A model generated the notes under the pieces. That model had not been told where the DNA came from. It saw only the letters and a program-made list of their open reading frames with translations, and did not search any database. Shown here piece after piece: positions 1-6,401 of a stretch of DNA of 14,061 bases (the first letter of the stretch is position 1; every line of letters starts with the position of its first letter). The position numbers were made by a program, and so were the translations under genes. This DNA comes from JBFGCM01 sp041581135. Lineage in GTDB: Bacteria > Actinomycetota > Acidimicrobiia > Spongiisociales > UBA5794. Location: NCBI GenBank assembly GCA_041581135.1, contig JBFGCM010000095.1:1-14061 (forward strand), written 5' to 3'.

Positions 1-2831
1 ACACGGTGAATGCTGGGGAGTCGGGGTCGTTCACGATCACGGTCACCAACCAGGGTCCGTCGGTGTCCGACAACGTCGATGTGACTGATACGTTGCCGAC
101 CGGGATGACGGCCACGTTGGTGACGATCACCACCGACGCCACGGTGCCGGGCACATGTGCTGCGGCCCCGGCCGTGGATTGTGACTTCCCGACCCTCGAG
201 GTCAACGAAACAGTCGTGATCACGGTCGACTTCGACCTGGCTGCGAATGTGCAGGCGGGCCCCCTCAACAACGTGGCGACCGCCACCGACGAGGACGGCA
301 ACACCGACGACGGTGACGACGATCTCATCGTCACCACGCTCGCCGACCTGCGCATCGACAAGGACGACGGGGTCACCGAGGTGACGGCGGGCGACGGCGT
401 CACCTATACCTACGTCATCACCGTCAACAACGACGGACCGTCGGACGCGGACGTCGTCACGGTCACCGACACCGTGCCAGAAGCGCTGAACGTGGTGTCC
501 GTGTCGTCGTCGCAAGGTGGCTGCACAGACTTCCCGTGCAACCTCGGCACCATCGCCTCCGGTGGATTCGCCACGATCACCGTGGAGTACACCGTTCCGG
601 CCGACACCCCGGCCGGGCCGCTGACCAACACCGCGTCCGTGACGAGTGATGAGCCGGACCCGGACGAGACGAACAACAGTGACGACGACACCAACGAGGT
701 CCTCACCGACATCGAGCTGTCGATCGTCAAGGTGTTCGATCCTGAGGTCGTCGAGGTTCCACAGGGAACCGGTCAGTTCTTCACCATCACGGTGAGCAAC
801 GCCGGTCCGTCGGATGCGTTCGACGTCCTGATCGAGGACACCGTGAACGGGTTCCTCGACATCTCGGATCCGGGTGCCGTCGTCATCACGCACGGCTCAG
901 GGAGCTGTGTGTGGGACCTGACGGCTCCGCCGCCCCTGGCGGTCTCGGAGATCGACTGTACGGTCGACATCCCGGCCGGTGACTACGTCGAGATCACCGT
1001 GAACTATCTGGTGGCGCCCTTCTTGGCCTCGCCGACGCCGACATACGGCCCGTCGGGCTCGGACGGAACCGAGTTCCGGTTCGTGTTCGACAACGGCAGC
1101 ATCCTGGAAGGCAACGCCCTGGGTCCGGTCTATCTGGACGGCGTTGAGATCACGTCGATCGGCGATCCCGGTCTGACGAAGAACGACTACCTGTTCGATC
1201 CGCCGGCGGATTGGCTGGTGCCCGGCGAGGACGATGAACCGTTCCTCCTGCACCTGTCGTGCTCCGATCCGTACACGGACGGTTGGGGACAGTCGGGTGG
1301 TCCCGAGGTGGGTGTCGACGTCAACTGGCAGATCGACTACTTCTCGATCGCCCGCTACAAGCAGGGTGGCGACTTCTTCCGCAACTGCGGCAACGTGGTC
1401 GGCCTGTTCGACGTGCCGAACGTCGCGACGGCGACTGGTGAAGATTCCGCCGGTGTGGTCGAAGTGACATCCGACGAGGTCAGCGTGACGATCAAGGAAG
1501 GCATCCTGATCGACAAGATCCAGAAGGGTCCCAAGCACGCCAGCGTGGACCTGACCAACTTCACGGGCGATCCCAAGCAGATCCTCTACGTCGAATTCAC
1601 GTGGCCAGAGGCCAATGAGGACGTGCGACAGATCAAGCTCGACGGCACCGTCATCTGGACAGGTAGCGCCTACGGTGAGCCGGGGACCATCCCCGGAACG
1701 CGGACGGTGACGGTCGGCGACTACCCGGCCGAGGGCCCGACCGACTATCCAGACGACTTCAATGACACGCCGTGGATCGGCAGTGTGCTCGATCGGACGC
1801 TCGGCCCGGTGATCACCGAGAAGCTGCAGGTCCACTTCACGAAGAAGGCGCAAGACGGGAGCTACGGATTCCGGTTGAACTTCACTGACGGCACCTTCCT
1901 GGACATCCACATCGGCAGTGAAGGGTCTGATGCGCCGCCGACGGTGTCGATCACGGCACCGGCTGCGGGTGCCACGGTCTCCGGACCCGAGGTGATCACG
2001 ACGTCGGCGTCTGACGATGTCGGAGTCACCAGTGTCGAGGTGTTCGTCGACGGAGTGTCGATCGGGTTGGATACCGGGTCGGGGGTCAGCTGGGACACGA
2101 CATTGGAGACCGATGGGTCCCACGACGTGACGGCGACGGCGACCGACACCGCGGGTCAGGAGACATCCGAGACCATCTCGGTGACCGTCGACAACGCTCC
2201 GGCTGACGCGCCGCCGACGGTGTCGATCACGGCGCCGGCGGCGGGTGCCACGGTCTCCGGACCCGAGGTGATCACGACGTTCTCGGATGATGATGTCGGG
2301 GTGACCAGTGTCGAGGTGTTCGTCGATGGTGTCTCGATCGGGTTCGACACCGGATCCGGCGTGAGCTGGGATACGACGTTGGAGACCGATGGGTCCCATG
2401 ATGTGACGGCTACGGCGACCGACACCGCGGGACAGGAGACATCCGAGACTATCGCGGTGATCGTCGACAACGGCGGCACAGGCGCAACCACCATGCACGT
2501 CGGTGATCTCGACGGGACCGTGGTTCCATCGGGTAACAAGTTCATCGCAGAGGTGACGGTGACCGTGCACGACGACAGCGAAGCGCTTGTTGCCGGGGCG
2601 ACCGTGAGCGGGACCTGGACGGCCGATGTCGGTCGCTCGGCAACCGCATCGTGCGTGACCGCAGCGGATGGCACCTGCGTGATCACCCAGACCAACGTGT
2701 CGGGTCGGGCGACGAGCGTGACCTTCACCGTTGACACGGTCACGCACGGCTCCCTGACCTACGATGCCGCCAACCACGACCCCGACGGAGACAGCAGCGG
2801 TACGACGCTGACCATGCCGGTTCCGTCCTGA
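1..2831 (+). CDS. DUF11/Ig-like repeat surface or secreted protein, 5'-truncated by window edge
   Basis: The reading frame is open to the left edge, and the first visible residues (TVNAGESGSFTITVTNQGPS) are already inside a DUF11 repeat. The GTG at 6 is therefore not the real start, and the signal peptide lies outside. Counting residues from that GTG: DUF11 repeats at about 1-110 and 112-232; a third begins near 236 and is interrupted at about 338-467 by an inserted domain with two cysteines (C419, C461), resuming at about 468-497. An unassigned beta-rich module spans about 500-640. Two near-identical Ig-like repeats of Big_7 type (643-730, 735-822) follow, then a C-terminal Ig-like domain (about 829-941) with an HVGDLDG motif. 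DUF11 and Ig modules form extracellular stalks, so a secreted or cell-surface structural/adhesion role is inferred. No LPXTG motif or C-terminal membrane anchor is visible. The protein is acidic and Thr/Val/Asp-rich. The repeat architecture is clear; the specific function is unknown. Confidence 0.9.
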   Translation, partial: TVNAGESGSFTITVTNQGPSVSDNVDVTDTLPTGMTATLVTITTDATVPGTCAAAPAVDCDFPTLEVNETVVITVDFDLAANVQAGPLNNVATATDEDGNTDDGDDDLIVTTLADLRIDKDDGVTEVTAGDGVTYTYVITVNNDGPSDADVVTVTDTVPEALNVVSVSSSQGGCTDFPCNLGTIASGGFATITVEYTVPADTPAGPLTNTASVTSDEPDPDETNNSDDDTNEVLTDIELSIVKVFDPEVVEVPQGTGQFFTITVSNAGPSDAFDVLIEDTVNGFLDISDPGAVVITHGSGSCVWDLTAPPPLAVSEIDCTVDIPAGDYVEITVNYLVAPFLASPTPTYGPSGSDGTEFRFVFDNGSILEGNALGPVYLDGVEITSIGDPGLTKNDYLFDPPADWLVPGEDDEPFLLHLSCSDPYTDGWGQSGGPEVGVDVNWQIDYFSIARYKQGGDFFRNCGNVVGLFDVPNVATATGEDSAGVVEVTSDEVSVTIKEGILIDKIQKGPKHASVDLTNFTGDPKQILYVEFTWPEANEDVRQIKLDGTVIWTGSAYGEPGTIPGTRTVTVGDYPAEGPTDYPDDFNDTPWIGSVLDRTLGPVITEKLQVHFTKKAQDGSYGFRLNFTDGTFLDIHIGSEGSDAPPTVSITAPAAGATVSGPEVITTSASDDVGVTSVEVFVDGVSIGLDTGSGVSWDTTLETDGSHDVTATATDTAGQETSETISVTVDNAPADAPPTVSITAPAAGATVSGPEVITTFSDDDVGVTSVEVFVDGVSIGFDTGSGVSWDTTLETDGSHDVTATATDTAGQETSETIAVIVDNGGTGATTMHVGDLDGTVVPSGNKFIAEVTVTVHDDSEALVAGATVSGTWTADVGRSATASCVTAADGTCVITQTNVSGRATSVTFTVDTVTHGSLTYDAANHDPDGDSSGTTLTMPVPS
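1928..2195 (+). repeat. Direct repeat copy 1 encoding a Big_7-type Ig domain
   Basis: This is the first of two in-frame tandem units, 268 nt each with a 276-nt period. It encodes residues about 643-730 of the surface protein. The two units are almost identical over most of their length, which points to recent duplication or gene conversion. Confidence 0.9.
2204..2471 (+). repeat. Direct repeat copy 2 encoding a Big_7-type Ig domain
   Basis: This is the second tandem unit, starting 276 nt after the first and encoding residues about 735-822. The main protein difference is a short patch, SASDD in copy 1 against FSDDD in copy 2. Many other differences are synonymous. Confidence 0.9.
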
Positions 2832-2844
2832 GAGGCGAGCAGTA

Positions 2845-2877
2845 GACAGAGGGACTCGGGTACCGGGTCCCTCTGTC
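2845..2877. terminator. Hairpin after the surface-protein gene, probable factor-independent terminator without a U-tract
   Basis: A perfect 11-bp stem pairs GACAGAGGGAC (2845-2855) with GTCCCTCTGTC (2867-2877). Three further pairs in the loop (2857-2859 with 2863-2865) close on GTA. It begins 13 nt after the stop codon. No T-run follows, which is common for actinobacterial terminators. It could act on both strands in this convergent gap, also stopping carbamate kinase transcripts. Confidence 0.75.
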
Positions 2878-2990
2878 GCGCTACGAGGCCGGCACCTCAC
2901 AGGGCAGGCCAATGGGGGGGGCGACGCGCCGTTCCGTCCGGCATCAAACCCGGCGGCGGTAGTGGTGTGCTTATCAGACCAATCGAGCCA

Positions 2991-3071
2991 TCAGTCGGAT
3001 CGGTCGGGGCCCAATCCGGTGGGGTAGTAGTGCTGCAGAATGGCGTGGATCAGCTCTATCGGAGTATGCAT
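2991..3071 (-). other. Small ORF (26 codons) downstream of carbamate kinase; possible gene remnant
   Basis: An ATG-initiated frame starts 18 nt after the carbamate kinase stop and reads MHTPIELIHAILQHYYPTGL followed by six more residues and TGA. A weak AGG lies 7 nt before the ATG. The start looks like the N-terminus of a normal protein, but the frame closes early and nothing recognisable continues in other frames. It could be a decayed gene start, a small peptide or chance. The rest of the gap (2832-3089) holds only the hairpin and a run of eight G at 2914-2921. Confidence 0.2.
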
Positions 3072-3089
3072 ATCACGGCCTAGCTGAGC

Positions 3090-4052
3090 TTAAGCCGTCA
3101 CCCATGTGCCGGCTTGGCCCTCCAAGGCGGCGGGCAATGCGTCGATGCTCGTGATCAGGCCCGGATTGCGCATCGCAGCGGCGTACTTCGTGACGGCATC
3201 GATCTTGGGGCCCATCGATCCGGCAGGGAACTCGCCGGCAGCGAGCAGGTCACGAGCCTCTGCGACCGACAGGCTTCGGAGAGCCTCGGCGTCGGGCCGG
3301 CCATAGCGAAGGTAGACCGACTCGACCCCGGTGAGTATCACGAGACCACCCGCCCATATCGATCGAGCGATCAACGACGCGGTGCGGTCCTTGTCGATGA
3401 CGGCCTCGACGCCGCGTAGCTCACCCCATGCGGTTCTGGTCACGGGGATGCCACCCCCGCCGCCGGCGATCACCACCCGCGACGTCCCGGCAGCCTCGGC
3501 GATCGTGTTGAGTTCCACGATCTCTCTCGGGATGGGGGACGGCACCACGCGCCGCATCCCGCGGCCCGGCTCCTCCACCATCTCCCAGCCCTTCGTCATG
3601 TGGAGCTCCTCGGCCTCGGCGGCGTCGTAGTACGGCCCGATGGGCTTGCTTGGCTTGTGCAAAGCCGGGTCGTCGGCATCGACGACGATCTGCGTCGCCA
3701 CGGTGGCGATCTCGATGTTGCGCTGTCGCCTCTGGGTCACGTTGCGCAGCGCACGCGACAACAGGTAGCCGATGCTGCCCTGGGTCTCGGCGACAAGCAC
3801 GTCGAGTGGTTCCGGAGGCATCCGATCCCGCGTCGCTTCGACGCGCAACAAGATGCGGCCCACTTGGGGGCCGTTGCCGTGCACCAGCACCAGACCCGAC
3901 CGCGCCGGCATCAGCAGGAGCAGGGCGGCGGCGAGCTGCTCGGCACGTTCCTCGGCCCGACCGTCGGGTGCGCCCCTAGGCTCCAACACGTTGCCGCCGA
4001 ACGCCAAGACCAGTGGCCGGTCCGGGGCGTTCAGCCACGGTGGCTGGAACAT
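3090..4052 (-). CDS. arcC: Carbamate kinase
   Basis: Carbamate kinase (EC 2.7.2.2) reversibly transfers phosphate between ATP and carbamate; catabolic enzymes make ATP from carbamoyl phosphate in the cytoplasm. The 320 residues fit the usual length of about 310. Family motifs appear in order: LAFGGN (16-21), VHGNGPQVG (57-65), AETQGSIGYLL (88-98), KPSKPIGPYY (133-142), RRVVPSPIP (167-175), VIAGGGGGIPV (194-204), AVIDKDRTASLIA (217-229) and FPAGSMGPKIDA (275-286). The ATG lies 6 bp after the stop of the upstream aminotransferase, with no strong Shine-Dalgarno sequence of its own, so translational coupling is likely. No arginine deiminase or ornithine carbamoyltransferase gene is in the window. 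The source of carbamoyl phosphate (arginine, purine/allantoin or another route) is therefore not shown. Confidence 0.95.
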   Translation of the reverse strand: MFQPPWLNAPDRPLVLAFGGNVLEPRGAPDGRAEERAEQLAAALLLLMPARSGLVLVHGNGPQVGRILLRVEATRDRMPPEPLDVLVAETQGSIGYLLSRALRNVTQRRQRNIEIATVATQIVVDADDPALHKPSKPIGPYYDAAEAEELHMTKGWEMVEEPGRGMRRVVPSPIPREIVELNTIAEAAGTSRVVIAGGGGGIPVTRTAWGELRGVEAVIDKDRTASLIARSIWAGGLVILTGVESVYLRYGRPDAEALRSLSVAEARDLLAAGEFPAGSMGPKIDAVTKYAAAMRNPGLITSIDALPAALEGQAGTWVTA

Positions 4053-4058
4053 GTGCGG

Positions 4059-5327
4059 CTAGCCGGCCTCGTAGTCGCTGAGCGCGGCGTCGATGATGCC
4101 GATGCCCTCATCCAGCTGTTCCGTCGACACGATGAGCGGTGGAATGAACCGGATGATGTTGCCGTCCGGCCCACAACTCAGGATGAACAAACCGGCATCC
4201 CGGGCGAACTTCGAGAGGTGCTGGAAGGCCTCCGGGTTCGGCTCCCGCCCGTTCTTCACCAGCTCGACGCCGATCATCAGGCCGAGGCCGCGCACATTGC
4301 CGATGGTCGGGTGCTTGTCCTGGAGCTCGGCGAGGCGGTCGAACGCATGCTCGGACAGTTTTGGCACCATCGGCACCACGTCCGCCAAGGCCTCCACGGT
4401 GGCCGCCGCCGACGCGCACGACACCGGGTTGCCACCGAAGGTGGTTCCGTGTGATCCGGGGGCCCACTGGTCGTGCAGGTCCTCCGGAGCTCCCACCGCC
4501 GAGAGCGGCATGCCATTGGCGATTGCCTTGCCCAAGACCAGCACGTCGGGCTTCACGTCGTACACCTGGGAGGTGAACCAGTCTCCGGTGCGTCCGAAGC
4601 CGGTCTGCACCTCATCGACGATGAGCAGGATGCCGTAGGCGTCCGCTCGTTCCCGCAGCGCGTGCATGAACTCCGCCGTCGCCGGGTAGTAGCCGCCCTC
4701 GCCCTGCAACGGCTCCACCAGGAAGCACGCCACTTCCTCAGGGGTCACTTCGTGCCTGAACATGCGGTCGAGCTCGTCCAGCGACAGGGCCACAGCCTCT
4801 TGTTCCGTCATGTTCCAGCGGTAGGGGTGGGGGAACGGGGCGACGAACACCGACGGCAGGATGGGGTGGTAGCCCTGGCGGTACTTGGCCTTGGACGTCG
4901 TGTAGCTCACCGAGCCCATGGTGCGGCCGTGGAATCCACCACGGAAGGCGATGACGCCTTGGCGGCCGCTCGTCTTGCGGGCCAGCTTCACCGATGCCTC
5001 TACTGCCTCGGCTCCAGAGTTCATGAATATGAACTGCTCGATGCCGTCGGGCGTGACGTCGCGCAACCGCTCGCCGGCCCGGACCATCGAGTCGTACTTG
5101 AAGGCGCCCCCGGCGTGGAGCACCTGGTCCACTTGCTCGTGGATGGCGTTGAGCACGTGGGGATGGCCGTGGCCGAGGTTGGAGGTGGCAATGCCACAGG
5201 CGAAGTCCATGTATTGCTTGCCATCAGCGTCGGTCAGGTAGAGCCCGTCGGAGGACACGATCTGGACGTCGCTGTCGAATCCGATGACTCGGCCGATGAC
5301 ACTCTTGTGGCGCTCGATGAACTTCAT
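4059..5327 (-). CDS. Class III PLP-dependent aminotransferase (GabT/ornithine aminotransferase-like)
   Basis: This is a cytoplasmic PLP enzyme of fold type I, subgroup III. Such enzymes move an omega- or alpha-amino group from substrates such as GABA, ornithine, acetylornithine or beta-alanine to a keto acid. Visible signatures are SGAEAVEASVKLAR (104-117; PLP phosphate site), GGFHGRTMG (130-138), the cofactor aspartate in VDEVQTGFGRTG (D238), the Schiff-base lysine K267 in LGKAIANGMPL, and TTFGGNP (295-301). The 422-residue length is normal. An upstream in-frame ATG at 5360 would add 11 residues, but the ATG at 5327 is chosen because AAGGAG sits 5 nt before it. It is the first gene of an operon with carbamate kinase. 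Exact substrate is uncertain: the HGRTMG region resembles 4-aminobutyrate aminotransferases, while the partner gene would suit ornithine, beta-alanine or glyoxylate metabolism. Confidence 0.93.
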   Translation of the reverse strand: MKFIERHKSVIGRVIGFDSDVQIVSSDGLYLTDADGKQYMDFACGIATSNLGHGHPHVLNAIHEQVDQVLHAGGAFKYDSMVRAGERLRDVTPDGIEQFIFMNSGAEAVEASVKLARKTSGRQGVIAFRGGFHGRTMGSVSYTTSKAKYRQGYHPILPSVFVAPFPHPYRWNMTEQEAVALSLDELDRMFRHEVTPEEVACFLVEPLQGEGGYYPATAEFMHALRERADAYGILLIVDEVQTGFGRTGDWFTSQVYDVKPDVLVLGKAIANGMPLSAVGAPEDLHDQWAPGSHGTTFGGNPVSCASAAATVEALADVVPMVPKLSEHAFDRLAELQDKHPTIGNVRGLGLMIGVELVKNGREPNPEAFQHLSKFARDAGLFILSCGPDGNIIRFIPPLIVSTEQLDEGIGIIDAALSDYEAG

Positions 5328-5332
5328 GGATA

Positions 5333-5338
5333 CTCCTT
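5333..5338 (-). promoter_or_regulatory. Ribosome binding site deciding the aminotransferase start
   Basis: On the minus strand AAGGAG is followed by TATCC and then ATG (5327). This is a near-ideal Shine-Dalgarno sequence with 5-nt spacing. It supports the shorter 422-residue start over the in-frame ATG at 5360. Confidence 0.85.
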
Positions 5339-5385
5339 CACTGGGGCGGCGAGACCGCAAACGACGTGGCTGTGCGAACGGCCCG

Positions 5386-5442
5386 TTACGGGGCAGCGAA
5401 GAGGTTGCGGCGCTCGCGTCGCGGCGTGAAGAGCCTCGTCAT
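5386..5442 (-). other. Arginine-rich 18-codon small ORF upstream of the aminotransferase (possible leader peptide)
   Basis: On the minus strand an ATG preceded by GGAG (3-nt gap) opens a frame reading MTRLFTPRRERRNLFAAP and then TAA. The stop lies 58 nt before the aminotransferase start. Five of 18 residues are arginine. A weak -10-like CACAAT sits 12 to 7 nt upstream of the ATG, where it would be expected if the transcript starts at the ATG. A short hairpin is possible around the stop codon (CCCG, TAA, CGGG). It may be a regulatory leader for an amino-acid catabolic operon, or chance; no longer homologous frame was recognised. Confidence 0.3.
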
Positions 5443-5509
5443 GGCTCCATTGTGCCATATGCGCCTCGGCCGATGTGAGGGACGGAATGCGTCGGCCGTT
5501 GCGGCGGTT

Positions 5510-5515
5510 TACCCT
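5510..5515 (+). promoter_or_regulatory. Candidate -10 element for the Rv2466c-like gene
   Basis: TACCCT fits the TANNNT form of an actinobacterial -10 box and would place a transcription start near 5522, giving a short leader of about 23 nt. No convincing -35 hexamer is present at the expected spacing, so this is tentative. Confidence 0.25.
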
Positions 5516-5535
5516 GCCCGAACCCCCCTTCGTCT

Positions 5536-5539
5536 GGAG
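5536..5539 (+). promoter_or_regulatory. Ribosome binding site of the Rv2466c-like gene
   Basis: GGAG followed by 5 nt (CAGCG) and ATG at 5545. It supports this start, which also puts the CPWC motif 12 residues from the N-terminus. Confidence 0.7.
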
Positions 5540-5544
5540 CAGCG

Positions 5545-6159
5545 ATGACCACCGTTGAGTTCTACTTCGATCCCGCCTGCCCGTGGTGCTGGATCACGGC
5601 TCGTTGGCTGGTGGACGTCCAATCCTCGCGGGACCTGCATGTGGTGTGGAAGACGTTCAGCCTGCAGACGAAGAACGCCGGGACCGACGTGCCTGAGAAG
5701 TTCGCTCGCGGCCATCGTGTCGGCCATCGCACGCTGCGGGTCATCGAAGCGGTGCGCGCCGACCACGGCGATGGCCCCGTGATCGACCTCTACACGGAGT
5801 TCGGCAGCAAGATCCACCACGACAGGGATCTGGAGTTCGACATGGCCGATGCCGTGGCCGCCGCCGGAGTGGATCCGAGCTATGCCGCCGCTGCCGAAGA
5901 CGACCGCTGGGACGCCGTCATCGATGCGTCCATGAAGAGCGCCCTCGACCTGGTGGGCGAAGACGTGGGGGTGCCGATCATCGTGTTCGGCGACGGTGAG
6001 GAGCGGACCGGCTTCTTCGGTCCCGTGCTCTCCCCGGCTCCGACGGGTTCCGAGGCCGTCGAGCTCTTCGACCACCTGGAGGCCATGGCGTCGATGAGCG
6101 GATTCTGGGAGCTGAAGCGTACGCGCACGGTGGGCCCCGAGTTCGGGCAGAGGCCGTAG
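5545..6159 (+). CDS. DsbA-like thioredoxin-fold oxidoreductase, Rv2466c (mycothiol-dependent nitroreductase) family
   Basis: The protein matches the Mycobacterium tuberculosis Rv2466c family along its whole length of 204 residues. The N-terminal FYFDPACPWCWITARW (6-21) carries the CPWC redox pair C12/C15. VGEDVGVPII (137-146) contains the cis-proline P144 of the thioredoxin fold. FFGPVLSPAPTGSEA (157-171) and the C-terminal FWELKRTRT (187-195) are family hallmarks. Characterised members are cytoplasmic thioredoxin-fold reductases that take electrons from mycothiol and protect against oxidative stress; they also activate certain nitro compounds. There is no signal peptide, consistent with a cytoplasmic site. 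The gene is alone, divergent from the aminotransferase operon, and is followed immediately by repeat-element copy 1. Family assignment is strong; the physiological substrate is unknown. Confidence 0.93.
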   Translation: MTTVEFYFDPACPWCWITARWLVDVQSSRDLHVVWKTFSLQTKNAGTDVPEKFARGHRVGHRTLRVIEAVRADHGDGPVIDLYTEFGSKIHHDRDLEFDMADAVAAAGVDPSYAAAAEDDRWDAVIDASMKSALDLVGEDVGVPIIVFGDGEERTGFFGPVLSPAPTGSEAVELFDHLEAMASMSGFWELKRTRTVGPEFGQRP

Positions 6160-6160
6160 C

Positions 6161-6400
6161 CATGCTTGTCGCCTCCGGCGGGGCCGTTCCAGCCACGGAG
6201 GCTCGCTGACGCTGGGAAGCGGTGATGCGACGCGTTCTGCGTAGCCGAGATTCGGCTCGTTCCTCGCCGAACGTGACGCAAAGCTGGACCCTCATCCCGG
6301 TGCATATGTGACTCGCTCGCATCTCGGATCTGGCATCTGGCGTCTGGCATCCCGTGACGAGCCTGCGAGTTCCCACCGAAAAACCCAGGTCCTCGACGCT
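6161..6400 (+). repeat. Noncoding repeat element, copy 1 (inverted partner at about 7251-7512)
   Basis: This fills the gap between the Rv2466c-like stop and the crotonase stop. By eye it matches the reverse complement of copy 2 in several co-linear blocks: roughly 42 of 50 positions starting at TGCTTGTC (6163), 28 of 33 around 6241-6273 (GATTCGGCTC and CGCCGAACG), 19 of 20 at 6353-6372 (CGTGACGAGCCTGCGAGTTC), and AGGTCCTCG near its end. It contains a 7-bp stem, GCCTCCG (6171-6177) with CGGAGGC (6196-6202). It also contains two overlapping alternative hairpins, AGCCGA/TCGGCT (6243-6257) and TTCGGC/GCCGAA (6251-6271), and a 7-bp repeat tract (6321-6351). No convincing protein is encoded. The hairpins may double as terminators for the two convergent genes. 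Confidence 0.85.
6321..6351 (+). repeat. Heptanucleotide tract (ATCTGGC-type) in element copy 1
   Basis: Four consecutive 7-bp units read ATCTCGG, ATCTGGC, ATCTGGC, GTCTGGC, followed by a partial ATC. The unit matches, in opposite orientation, the AAGCCAG-type tract near 7253-7287. Confidence 0.9.
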
Positions 6401-6401
6401 T

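Noticed and set aside
897..2912. 671-codon open frame on the minus strand opposite the surface-protein gene
   Set aside because: Composition is Arg/His/Gly/Asp-rich with no domain, typical of the antisense of a GC-rich gene; the plus strand encodes clear DUF11 and Ig repeats.
2914..2921. Run of eight G as a phase-variation tract
   Set aside because: It lies in a convergent intergenic gap, not within a coding region or a recognisable promoter, so no switching role is supported.
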